From: Sphingomonas arvum
Lineage (GTDB): Bacteria; Pseudomonadota; Alphaproteobacteria; Sphingomonadales; Sphingomonadaceae
Length of the DNA stretch: 64,000 bases
Direction: 5' to 3'
Assembly: GCF_026013565.1 (NCBI RefSeq)
Contig: NZ_JAPDOB010000002.1
Location: 310,001 to 374,000 of the forward strand
How positions within the stretch are numbered: the stretch's first letter is position 1; every line of letters begins with the position of its first letter. Made by a program: the position numbers and the translations under genes. The notes beneath the pieces were generated by a model. The model was not told the DNA's origin. It saw nothing but the letters and a program-made list of their open reading frames with translations, and did no database searches. Positions 45,315 through 53,587 of this stretch are shown here, piece after piece.

Positions 45315-46568
45315 ATGTTCGAACTGTCGCCCTACCATCTGCTGCTGGTCGCATTCGGCGGCGTGGTCATCCTGGCTTACTGGCTGCCCCGCTTCGTGTC
45401 GGGCCGGGAACCGGCGGCGTCGGCCCTGCTGATTGGCCTGGGTTACGCCGCATTCGGCTGGATTCCGGGCATGCCGGACCTGATCGATCCCATCGCTTTG
45501 CCGAAGCCATGGGAGATCGTCAGCGAATTGTGCGTGGTCGCCGGATTGTTCGGCGTCGGCCTGCGCATCGACCGCTTATTGGCGCGCAAGCTGTGGACGC
45601 CAACGGTGCGGCTGCTGGCCATCGCCATGCCATTGTGCATCCTCGCGGTGGCGGTGCTCGGCATGACGATCGCCGGCATGACGATGGCTGGAGCGTTGCT
45701 GCTCGCCGCGGTGCTGGCACCGACGGATCCGGTCTTAGCCGGCGACGTCCAGGTCGGCGCGCCGACCGAAGGCGGCGAGCATCCCGTTCGCTTCTCGCTG
45801 ACGACGGAAGCCGGCCTCAACGACGGTCTGGCTTTTCCGTTTGTGTACCTGGCGCTGGCCATTGCAGCGAGCGGGGTTACCGCAGGCGTGCTCACCGAAT
45901 GGCTGTGGCTCGATGTCGGCTACCGCATTGCCGTTGGTGCCCTCTCGGGTGCGGCGCTCGGCTGGCTGATCGGCAAGCTGCTCTTCGCCTGGCCGGGCAA
46001 AAACCCGCTTGCGGACACGGAGTCGGGGGTTATCGCGCTCGCTGGCGTGATGGCCGTCTATGGCCTGACGGAATTGGTGGAGGGCTACGGCTTCATCGCG
46101 GCCTTTGTTTCCGGCCTGATCCTGCGGCGACAGGAATCCGGGCATAAGTTCCATACGCAGCTGCACGACTTCACTCAGGCCATCGAACATGCGCTGACGT
46201 CGGTGCTGCTGATCGCGCTGGGCGCCGCGCTGCCCGCCTTGCTGCCCAACCTGACGATGGCGGGTGCGGCGATCGGGGCGGCGCTGCTGTTCCTCATTCG
46301 GCCATCGTTCGGCTGGCTAGCGCTGATCGGAACCTTGAAACGGGGCCGCGAGCGCGCCGTGGTCGCCTTCTACGGCGTGCGCGGGATCGGGTCGGTCTAC
46401 TATCTCGCCTACGCAGGCTCCCACGCCGAGCTGGTCAACGAGGCCGAGCTATGGGCGGTGGTCGCCTTCACCATTCTGCTATCGACCGTCGTCCACGGCT
46501 TCACCGCCGGCCTGGCGGTGGAGCGTGTGACGGAGAATGAGGAAGAGCTGGCCGAGGCGGCGGGCTGA
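45315..46568 (+). CDS. CPA1-type sodium/proton antiporter (NhaP-like)
   Basis: The 417-residue protein has about 12 hydrophobic helices, including AAVLAPTDPVLAGDVQVG and FSLTTEAGLNDGLAFPFVYLAL, with the conserved N-D pair that carries cation transport in NhaP/CPA1 antiporters. It exchanges Na+ (or K+) for H+ in the inner membrane. The gene stands alone. It faces a convergent cystathionine gamma-synthase family gene with 8 bases between. Confidence 0.9.
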   Translation: MFELSPYHLLLVAFGGVVILAYWLPRFVSGREPAASALLIGLGYAAFGWIPGMPDLIDPIALPKPWEIVSELCVVAGLFGVGLRIDRLLARKLWTPTVRLLAIAMPLCILAVAVLGMTIAGMTMAGALLLAAVLAPTDPVLAGDVQVGAPTEGGEHPVRFSLTTEAGLNDGLAFPFVYLALAIAASGVTAGVLTEWLWLDVGYRIAVGALSGAALGWLIGKLLFAWPGKNPLADTESGVIALAGVMAVYGLTELVEGYGFIAAFVSGLILRRQESGHKFHTQLHDFTQAIEHALTSVLLIALGAALPALLPNLTMAGAAIGAALLFLIRPSFGWLALIGTLKRGRERAVVAFYGVRGIGSVYYLAYAGSHAELVNEAELWAVVAFTILLSTVVHGFTAGLAVERVTENEEELAEAAG

Positions 46569-46576
46569 GGGCCCGC

Positions 46577-47884
46577 TTATACCGCCCGTAGCGCGTTCTC
46601 GAAGTCGGCGATCAGGTCCTCGGCATTCTCCACGCCGATGCTGATCCGCACCAGATTGTCGGTGATGCCGAGTGCCTGCTTGCGCTCGTCGGGAACTGAC
46701 AGGTGGGTCATGGCCGCCGGCGCGCTGGCCAGGGTCTCGGTCCCGCCGAGGCTGACCGCCAGGTGCGCGATCTGCAGGTTGTCGAGAAAGGCGAAGGCCT
46801 CCTTCTCGCCGCCCTTCAAGTAGAGCGAGAAAGTCGAGCCCGCGCCGGTGCAGTGGCGGCGGTAAATGTCGGCCTGGCGGCTGCCGTCCTCGAGGAAACC
46901 GAGGTAGCCGACGCTCTCCACCTTGGCGTGACTGCGCAGATATTCGCACACCTTGGCGGCATTCTCGCCCGCCCGGCTCATGCGGAGTTCGAGCGTCTCC
47001 AGGCTGCGGAGCAGCATCCAGGCGGTGTTCGGGTCGCAGATGGTGCCGATCGTGTTGCGCATCATGCGCACGGGGTCGAGCACGGCCTTTGACCCGACCA
47101 GCCCGCCCGCGACTAGGTCGCTGTGCCCGCCGGCGTACTTGGTCAGGCTGTAGACCGACACGTCGGCGCCCTGCGCCAGCGGCTTGGCCCACAGGGGCCC
47201 AAGGAAGGTGTTGTCGATTGCGATCGGCGGTCGCTCGTCGCCGGAGAAAGCCGCGTCGCGGGCGGCGCGCACCGCTTCAACGTCGACCAGGGCGTTGGTG
47301 GGGTTGGCCGGGCTTTCGAGATAGATCATGGCCACCCGGCCCTTGGCCTTGGCGGCGGCGATCACCGCGTCGATCTCCTCGCGGGTGGAGCCCGAGGGGA
47401 AGTCGAGCCAGGTCACGCCGAACTTGCCCAGGATCTTGGCGATCAGCGTTTCGGTGGCCGCGTAGAGCGGGCCCGAATGGACCACCACGTCGCCGGGCTT
47501 GACGAAGGTCAGCAGCAGGGTGGCGATGGCCGACATGCCGCTGGAAAAGGCCAGCGCGTCCTCCGCATCCTCCCACAGCGCCAGCCGGTCCTCGAGGATC
47601 TCCTGGTTGGGGCCGTTGAAGCGCGAGTAGATGAGCCCTTCCGCGCCGCCTGGCCGCTTGCCGGTGACGCCTTCGAAGAAGCGCTTACCGGCCGCCGCGT
47701 TCTCGAACACGAAGGTGGAGGTCAGGAAGATCGGCGGCTTCAGGGAGCCTTCGGAGAGCGTCGGATCGAAGCCGTAGCCCATCATCAGGGTGGCGGCGTC
47801 CAGCTTGTGGTTGCCGATATGGGTGGGCGAAGGCTTTGGCGCGCGCTTGGCGGGCACGCCGCTCATCTCGGATTCGTCGGTCAT
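46577..47884 (-). CDS. Cystathionine gamma-synthase family PLP enzyme
   Basis: This 435-residue Cys/Met-metabolism enzyme has YSRFNGPNQEILEDRLA, the PLP-phosphate segment FSSGMSAIATLLL, the PLP Asp in AIDNTFLGPLWAKPL and the PLP lysine in SLTKYAGGHSDLVAGG. The C-terminus has VRISIGVENAEDLIADF. It may be a methionine gamma-lyase, O-acetylhomoserine lyase or cystathionine enzyme; the sequence alone does not decide. An N-terminal extension of about 30 residues is polar. Confidence 0.88.
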   Translation of the reverse strand: MTDESEMSGVPAKRAPKPSPTHIGNHKLDAATLMMGYGFDPTLSEGSLKPPIFLTSTFVFENAAAGKRFFEGVTGKRPGGAEGLIYSRFNGPNQEILEDRLALWEDAEDALAFSSGMSAIATLLLTFVKPGDVVVHSGPLYAATETLIAKILGKFGVTWLDFPSGSTREEIDAVIAAAKAKGRVAMIYLESPANPTNALVDVEAVRAARDAAFSGDERPPIAIDNTFLGPLWAKPLAQGADVSVYSLTKYAGGHSDLVAGGLVGSKAVLDPVRMMRNTIGTICDPNTAWMLLRSLETLELRMSRAGENAAKVCEYLRSHAKVESVGYLGFLEDGSRQADIYRRHCTGAGSTFSLYLKGGEKEAFAFLDNLQIAHLAVSLGGTETLASAPAAMTHLSVPDERKQALGITDNLVRISIGVENAEDLIADFENALRAV

Positions 47885-47929
47885 GCGCGCTCCCTAGCCC
47901 CATGCGGCCCAAGTTGATAGGCACGGGCA

Positions 47930-48253
47930 ATGAGACGCCTACCGCTTCTGCCGCTGATCGCCGCCTTGTCGGCCTGCGGCTCCAACGTGCCGCCGACGCC
48001 CGAGCAGCAGCCGGGCGGCATGAGCCATCCGCCAACTGCCATGACCGGCGACCAGGATCGCGACTTCGCGACCATGATGATCACTCACCACCAAGGCGCG
48101 ATCGACATGGCGCGGCAAGAACTCAGCCGCGGGCGCGATCCGGAGATGCGGGCGCTGGCAGCCAAGGTGATCGCCGACCAGCAACGCGAGATCACCCAGA
48201 TGCAGGGCTGGTTGGAGCGACGCGGCGGCGCAGCCGGGTTGCCCGCGCAGTAA
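47930..48253 (+). CDS. DUF305 lipoprotein
   Basis: The 107-residue product has a lipoprotein signal (lipobox L-S-A-C, Cys16) and the DUF305 core FATMMITHHQGAIDMARQEL, KVIADQQREITQMQGWL. DUF305 is a ferritin-like helical domain with conserved His-His; members are often found with metal-stress genes. Here it stands alone, divergent from the cystathionine-type enzyme. Function unknown. Confidence 0.88.
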   Translation: MRRLPLLPLIAALSACGSNVPPTPEQQPGGMSHPPTAMTGDQDRDFATMMITHHQGAIDMARQELSRGRDPEMRALAAKVIADQQREITQMQGWLERRGGAAGLPAQ

Positions 48254-48325
48254 CCCCAATGCATTCGGCAATTGGCGCGGAGGCCGAAGCGCGGACCATG
48301 CCGCACTTCTCCCCCGCAGGGAATG

Positions 48326-48790
48326 CTAGCTAGCGAGCCGCACGAACGGCGCGAACTTGAGCTCGCGCTTGACGAAGAAGCTTTCGTAGCGGCGCACCGT
48401 GGCGTCGGCGGCGAGCAGGGTTTCCGCCCGCTCGACGAACTCGTCCATGCCGGCACAGTCCAGCATCAGCAGCACGTCGTGGCTGCCACTGATCTCATAG
48501 GCCCACTGCACTTCCTCCGCGCTCCGTAGTCGCGCGAGCAGCGCATCCTTGGCGAGCCGATTGGCATGCTCGCCCAATTGCAGCAGCACCACCGCCCGAA
48601 GGCGGCGTTCGATCAAGCGCGTCGACAACAGGGCGATGGTCCGCTCGATCCACCCTTCCGCGCGCAGCCGACGCAAGCGCCGCGCGATGGCCGAAGGCGA
48701 AAGGGCGACGCGCGCCGCCAACTGGTCGGCCGTTCGGCCATCGTCACGCTGCACTTCGTCAAGGAGGGTGCGATCGAATTCGTCGAGCAT
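48326..48790 (-). CDS. Lrp/AsnC family transcriptional regulator
   Basis: The 154-residue regulator has an N-terminal helix-turn-helix (MLDEFDRTLLDEVQRDDGRTADQLAARVALSPSAIARRLRRL) and a C-terminal RAM domain (VQWAYEISGSHDVLLMLDCAGMDEFVERAETLLAAD). Lrp proteins bind amino acids and form octamers. ATG 48790 gives the family-typical start; an in-frame ATG at 48832 would add 14 residues. It is divergent from the S41 protease gene (103 bases) and may control it. Confidence 0.92.
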   Translation of the reverse strand: MLDEFDRTLLDEVQRDDGRTADQLAARVALSPSAIARRLRRLRAEGWIERTIALLSTRLIERRLRAVVLLQLGEHANRLAKDALLARLRSAEEVQWAYEISGSHDVLLMLDCAGMDEFVERAETLLAADATVRRYESFFVKRELKFAPFVRLAS

Positions 48791-48893
48791 GGGCTGGTTC
48801 GTGCCAGAATTTGGCGGACGCTGCATCATCATTGCGCGCTGCGATCAGGCGAATGCCGTATCCTGCCGGCCACATCAGAGGGGTCTTCACGTT

Positions 48894-50267
48894 ATGCGTC
48901 GTTCAACGGTCGGTCTTCAGCTGCTGTGCGCCTGCGCGGCTATCTCCAGCTTCGGCCCGGGCAGCAGGGCGCTTGCCCAAGCGGCGCCCGCCGCGGAGAC
49001 GATAACGGCCGGATCTGGCGGCACGCTGGCGAAAGGCGTCGCCGCGGATGTGGTGCGCGATGTGATCGCCGCCGTGCGCAGGAACTATGTCCATCCGGAG
49101 CGGGTCGCGGCGATCACCGCAAGGCTGCAGGCCGGACTCGCGTCGGGACGCTATGCGAGCACCAGCGCGCACGAACTCGTCGACCGGATGAGCGTCGACC
49201 TCAAGGAATCAAGCGGTAACGACGGCCACATGTATATCTATTTCAACCCCGCCGAGGCCGCGGCTCGGGCCAAGGCATCGCCGAAGGACGGCGACCCGGA
49301 GGAGAATGCCGCTTTCTTCCGCGAACAGATGCGGGTCGCCAATCATGGCATCAGCGAACTGAAGATCCTGCCGGGCAATGTCCGCTACATGAACATTAGC
49401 CAGTGGCTGTGGGACCCGCAGTCCAGCCCGCGCGCCTATGACGATGCGATCCGGTTCCTCAAGGACGGCGACGCAATCATCATCGACATCAGCCGGAACG
49501 GGGGCGGCTCGGCCGAAGCGGTGGAGTATCTGGTCAGCCATTTCGTGGAGCCGGGTCGCAAGCTGATGACCTTCCGCGATGGCCCCAGCAACGTCGAGGA
49601 GGCCTTCAGCCAGAAGGTCGGCGACCACCTCGACGGCAAGCCCCTGTTTGTGCTGACCAGCTCGCGCAGTGCGTCGGCCTCTGAGGAGTTCGCTTCCCAC
49701 GTCCGCAACTTCAAGCTGGGCACGCTGGTCGGCAAGACTACCGGCGGCGCGGGCAATCCGAACTCCTTGTTCCCCGTCGCGCACGGGTTCGTCGCCAGCA
49801 TCTCGACCGGGCTCGCCATCCACCCGGTGACCGGCAAGGGCTGGGAGGGCGTCGGCGTTGCTCCGCACCGAGAGGTGGAGCCGGCCCGCGCGCTCGACGT
49901 CGCGCACGCGGAGGCGCTCAAGATGCGGCTGGCGAGCGCCAAGCCGTCGGAGCGACCACAGCTGGAATGGCTGATCGCCGCCCTGTCCGACGGCACGACG
50001 GCGGCGACCGCCGGCGCGGCCGAGCTGCACTCCTTCGCCGGCCTGTATACCGGCGACCGCCGGGTCAGCGAACGTGCCGGCCGCCTTTACTGGCAGAGGG
50101 GCGATGGCGCGGAAGTGGAATTGGTGCCCCTGGGCGGCACCCGCTTCGCGGTCGGCGATCGCTTCGGTTCGCGGGTCGAGTTCGGGACCTGTGGCGAACT
50201 GACGGTCACCCGTCCTGGCTCGGCGCCCGAAAAGCTGTCCCGCCAGTCGCAGCTAAGCAGCCGCTGA
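48894..50267 (+). CDS. S41 family (tail-specific-type) peptidase
   Basis: This 457-residue exported serine peptidase has a signal peptide (residues 1-29), an N-terminal helical part, and the S41 core: AIIIDISRNGGGSAEAVEYLVSHF, FVLTSSRSASASEEFASHV with the catalytic Ser, and LVGKTTGGAGNPNSLFPV. The C-terminal 100 residues are beta-rich with GLYTGDRRVSERAGRLYWQRGDG. Substrates are not known; relatives act on envelope proteins. The start ATG 48894 begins the signal peptide; the upstream part of the frame is the antiframe of the Lrp gene. Confidence 0.88.
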   Translation: MRRSTVGLQLLCACAAISSFGPGSRALAQAAPAAETITAGSGGTLAKGVAADVVRDVIAAVRRNYVHPERVAAITARLQAGLASGRYASTSAHELVDRMSVDLKESSGNDGHMYIYFNPAEAAARAKASPKDGDPEENAAFFREQMRVANHGISELKILPGNVRYMNISQWLWDPQSSPRAYDDAIRFLKDGDAIIIDISRNGGGSAEAVEYLVSHFVEPGRKLMTFRDGPSNVEEAFSQKVGDHLDGKPLFVLTSSRSASASEEFASHVRNFKLGTLVGKTTGGAGNPNSLFPVAHGFVASISTGLAIHPVTGKGWEGVGVAPHREVEPARALDVAHAEALKMRLASAKPSERPQLEWLIAALSDGTTAATAGAAELHSFAGLYTGDRRVSERAGRLYWQRGDGAEVELVPLGGTRFAVGDRFGSRVEFGTCGELTVTRPGSAPEKLSRQSQLSSR

Positions 50268-50272
50268 GCCGA

Positions 50273-51238
50273 TCAGGTCGGCGTGGGCTCCGCGCCGACT
50301 ACCGCATCCAGCGCCGGCTGTTCGTAGTCGCCGTCCTCCGCCGGGTAGCGCAGCCGTTCTTCGAACCGGCCGCTCTCCTTCGCGAGCTGCCAGACAATGC
50401 TCTGGCCGGCCGGGACGATGTCCGGCCGAGCGCGGAACACCGGGTCGCCAAAGGCGAGCGCGGCATCGACCAGCTGCCAACCGGCCTGGCGGAACGCCTG
50501 CAGCGCATCCCCGAGGAACAGCGCGGCTGCGAGGTTATGGTGCACAAGCAGGGTGTGGCTCATCGAACGGCCGAGAACCTCTCGTGCCATCCGATCATAG
50601 TACGCCGCCCGATCGAGCACGTGCGCGATGTAGAACCGCCGCCAAGGCGCAAGGTCGGCGGCAGGATCGCGCTTCAGCCTCTTCGTAAGTCTTGCGGCGA
50701 TGTACCAGTCGGACGTGTCGATGCTGACGTGACCGTTGCGCAGCCCGCGAGCGCCGAGCGCCGCCCGGGCCGCGTCTCGTCCTTCGCGCGTGCGTCCTTC
50801 CGCGAGATAGGGGAAGCGGAAGAGCGGCACGCTGGTCGGCAAGCCGCTGACGAGGGGCAGGGCGCGGTCAAGGTCCGCCGCGAAGCTGGCCGGGTCCTTG
50901 CCGCTGTAGAACGCATGGGCGTAGCTGTGGCAGCCGACCTGATGGCCGCGCTCAACCCAGCGCGCCAGCCGCTTGCCGCCGGCTGGATCAGCGACCGACT
51001 TGGCTTTCGGAAACCCGCAGGCGCGCACCCGGTGATGATCGAGCGCGGCGAGCACGGCCGCCTCCCGCTGATCTGCCGAGAGCAGAGGCCCGTCGACGAT
51101 GTCGAAGTCGTCAATGGTGACTGCCAAGCTGCGGCGCGAATTTCCATTTGCCCTGCCGCGTAGACCGGCGCACCCGGCCACGCTTGTCGCTCCCAACGCC
51201 CCGAGCAATGTGCGCCGGGTCCAGAGCGGCTTCGTCAT
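50273..51238 (-). CDS. Polysaccharide deacetylase-like protein, Tat lipoprotein
   Basis: The 321-residue protein has a twin-arginine signal (WTRRTLLGALGATSVAGC) that ends in a lipobox Cys, and a NodB-like deacetylase core: AVTIDDFDIVDG (metal Asp) and VGCHSYAHAFYS (His-x3-His). This fold removes N- or O-acetyl groups from glycans. The ATG at 51238 overlaps the TGA of lysK as ATGA. Deacetylase with a Tat lipoprotein signal predicts an envelope location. The glycan is unknown. Confidence 0.82.
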   Translation of the reverse strand: MTKPLWTRRTLLGALGATSVAGCAGLRGRANGNSRRSLAVTIDDFDIVDGPLLSADQREAAVLAALDHHRVRACGFPKAKSVADPAGGKRLARWVERGHQVGCHSYAHAFYSGKDPASFAADLDRALPLVSGLPTSVPLFRFPYLAEGRTREGRDAARAALGARGLRNGHVSIDTSDWYIAARLTKRLKRDPAADLAPWRRFYIAHVLDRAAYYDRMAREVLGRSMSHTLLVHHNLAAALFLGDALQAFRQAGWQLVDAALAFGDPVFRARPDIVPAGQSIVWQLAKESGRFEERLRYPAEDGDYEQPALDAVVGAEPTPT

Positions 51239-52821
51239 GCCGCGGCCAGCGCCTCGGCGATCAGGCGGCGGCTGTTGGCGATGCCATAGAGTGCAATGAA
51301 GCTACCCATTCGAGGGCCTTGAGCGGAACCGAGCAGGGTCTCGTACAGCGCCTGGAACCAATGACGCAGGCTCTCGAACGGGAAGCGCTTGCCGATCTCG
51401 AACACCTCGTTCTGGATCGCCTCGGCGGTGGCGTCCTCAGGCAGCTCGGCGAGGTGAACGTCGAGTTCCTTCAGGGCCTCGATCTCATGGCCCTGCGGTG
51501 CACGGCGTTGAAGGTCGGGGACGACGAAGTCACGGGCGTAGTTGACGGCGAGGCCGATCAGCTCGTCCAGCTCCTGGTGGGTCTCGGGCGCGGTCTCCGG
51601 GGCATAACGGCGCACGAACCGCCACGCCGTCTCCTTGTCCTGCACCCCCGGCAGACTGGTGAGGTTGAGCAGCAGCCCGAAGGTCAGCGGCAGCGAATAG
51701 GGCTCCGGCACCGCTCCGTTGTGGATGTGGTGCGCCGGATTGCCGAGCCGCTGTTCCACCGGCTGCTCGGGCCACTTTTCGCGGAACTGCCAATATTCGT
51801 CCACCGCGCGCGGGATCAGGCCGAGGTGCAGGCTCTTGGCCTTCTTCGGCTCGCGGAACAGGTAGAACTCCAGGCTGCGCTCGCTGCCGTACTTCAGCCA
51901 GTCGTCAAGGCCGAGGCCGTTGCCCTTGGACTTGCTGATCTTCTCGCCGCGCTCGTCCAGGAACATCTCGTAATTGAAGCCCTCCGGGGGCCGGCCGCCC
52001 AGGACTCGCGCGATCTTGCCCGACTGGATGGTGGAGTCGATCAGGTCCTTGCCCGCCATTTCATAGTCGACGCCGAGCGCGACCCAGCGCATCGCCCAGT
52101 CCACCTTCCACTGCAGCTTGGCCATGCCGCCCAGCGCGGACTGCGTGACCTCGCGGCCGTCCTCGTCGGTGAAGGTGATGGTGCCGGTGCCTGCGTCCAC
52201 CACCCGCACGGGCACCTGCAGCACCTTGCCCGTGGTCGGCGACAACGGCAGCACCGGCGAATAGGTTTGCCGTCGCTCTTCGCGCAGGGTCGGCAGCATA
52301 ACGGCCATGATATCGTCATAGCGCCGCAGCACCTCGCGCAGGGTGGCGTCGAACCGGCCGGAGCGGTAGCAGTCGGATGCGCTCAGGAACTCGTAGTCAA
52401 AGCCGAACCGGTCGAGGAAGCGCCGCAGCATCGCGTTGTTGTGGTGCGCGAAGCTTTCGTACTGACCGAATGGATCGGGCACGGCGGTTAGCGGCCGGCC
52501 GAGATGCTGACTGAGCATCGCGGCGTTGGGCACATTGTCCGGCACCTTGCGCAGCCCGTCCATGTCGTCGCTGAACGCAATGAGCTTGGTCGGCACGGTG
52601 CCGCCGGTCAGCGTCTCGTACGCCCGTCGCACCCAGGTTGTGCGCAGCACTTCGGTGAAGGTGCCGATGTGCGGCAGTCCCGACGGCCCGTAGCCGGTCT
52701 CGAAGACAATCGGCTCGCCACCGGGCTTGCCCTCCGGCCAGCGCTTCAGCAGCTTGCGGGCCTCCTCGAATACCCAGGTCTTGGAGGTGGCGGCGGCAGT
52801 GCGAAGCGCATCGTCGGTCAT
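51235..52821 (-). CDS. lysK: Class I lysyl-tRNA synthetase
   Basis: The 528-residue enzyme charges tRNA-Lys and belongs to the class I form, which many alphaproteobacteria use instead of the class II LysRS. Signatures: FETGYGPSGLPHIGTFTEVLR (the HIGH-type motif) and DERGEKISKSKGNGLGL (KMSKS-type). The C-terminus is an alpha-helical tRNA-binding region. ATG 52821 (MTDDALRTAAA) is preferred over 52887, which would add an unlikely leader. The polysaccharide deacetylase gene starts within its stop codon. Confidence 0.96.
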   Translation of the reverse strand: MTDDALRTAAATSKTWVFEEARKLLKRWPEGKPGGEPIVFETGYGPSGLPHIGTFTEVLRTTWVRRAYETLTGGTVPTKLIAFSDDMDGLRKVPDNVPNAAMLSQHLGRPLTAVPDPFGQYESFAHHNNAMLRRFLDRFGFDYEFLSASDCYRSGRFDATLREVLRRYDDIMAVMLPTLREERRQTYSPVLPLSPTTGKVLQVPVRVVDAGTGTITFTDEDGREVTQSALGGMAKLQWKVDWAMRWVALGVDYEMAGKDLIDSTIQSGKIARVLGGRPPEGFNYEMFLDERGEKISKSKGNGLGLDDWLKYGSERSLEFYLFREPKKAKSLHLGLIPRAVDEYWQFREKWPEQPVEQRLGNPAHHIHNGAVPEPYSLPLTFGLLLNLTSLPGVQDKETAWRFVRRYAPETAPETHQELDELIGLAVNYARDFVVPDLQRRAPQGHEIEALKELDVHLAELPEDATAEAIQNEVFEIGKRFPFESLRHWFQALYETLLGSAQGPRMGSFIALYGIANSRRLIAEALAAA

Positions 52822-52924
52822 GGCGGCGCGAATGCTTGCTCGCACCTCCGAAGGCAAGGGGCGTGGCTCCGAACCCTTGCCGCGCATGCCTGGCCGGGGT
52901 TAGCCTGCCGTCCGACATGGCGCC

Positions 52925-52930
52925 GGGAGG
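52925..52930 (+). promoter_or_regulatory. Ribosome binding site deciding the cupin GTG start
   Basis: GGGAGG ends 6 bases before GTG 52937. There is no upstream ATG in frame. Confidence 0.65.
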
Positions 52931-52936
52931 CCAGAC

Positions 52937-53539
52937 GTGATCGGAGCCCGACTCGCAATCCTCGCTTCAGCTGCGTGCATGGGGCCTGCGCAGGCGCAAG
53001 GCGACGCGACAAAGCCGACGGGATATTACATCCATACTCTGGCGGAACGCGTCGTTGATCACTTACCTGCCGGGCCGCTGTACTGGCGGGTCGAAACACT
53101 GCCGGCGAGCCGTGCCACTAGCTTGGCCGCTACCAATCGCTACGCACTCGCCGCGAACGTTGCAGGCAGGCACTGGCTGTTCACCCTCGGGCCGCGCGGC
53201 AAGGCTACGGCCGGTGCGCGCAAGTTCGCTGAGATCGGCCCAATCCCGACGGTCACGGCAGCGCGCTTCCTGTTACGGATCAACCATGCTGGCGGCCCAC
53301 CGGGATCGAGGACTCCGGTGCACACCCATCCTGGGGCGGAAGCAATCTATGTGCTGAAGGGACGCATCAGCCAGCGCACACCAACCGGGAAGAACCAGGC
53401 CAGCGCCGGGCAGACGCTCAATGCGCACGCCCCGGGGATGGTGATGCAGCTCGAAAGCAGTGGACCGGCGGACCTGGAGCAGCTGGTCATGTTCGTGGTC
53501 GATGCGGACCGTCCGTTCTCGCCGGCCGCAAGCTTCTAG
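52937..53539 (+). CDS. Exported cupin-domain protein
   Basis: The 200-residue protein has a signal peptide (MIGARLAILASAACMGPAQAQ) and a C-terminal cupin-like barrel with VHTHPGAEAIYVLKGRISQRTPTG (His cluster) and NAHAPGMVMQLESSG. Cupins of this type bind metals and may act as small dioxygenases or sensors. It starts at GTG 52937, fixed by GGGAGG 6 bases upstream. Isolated between lysK and the helicase gene. Confidence 0.78.
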   Translation: MIGARLAILASAACMGPAQAQGDATKPTGYYIHTLAERVVDHLPAGPLYWRVETLPASRATSLAATNRYALAANVAGRHWLFTLGPRGKATAGARKFAEIGPIPTVTAARFLLRINHAGGPPGSRTPVHTHPGAEAIYVLKGRISQRTPTGKNQASAGQTLNAHAPGMVMQLESSGPADLEQLVMFVVDADRPFSPAASF

Positions 53540-53587
53540 CACATTCGCGCCGTTGCTAATCTGTTCCAGTCGCCCCATGTCGGCCTA

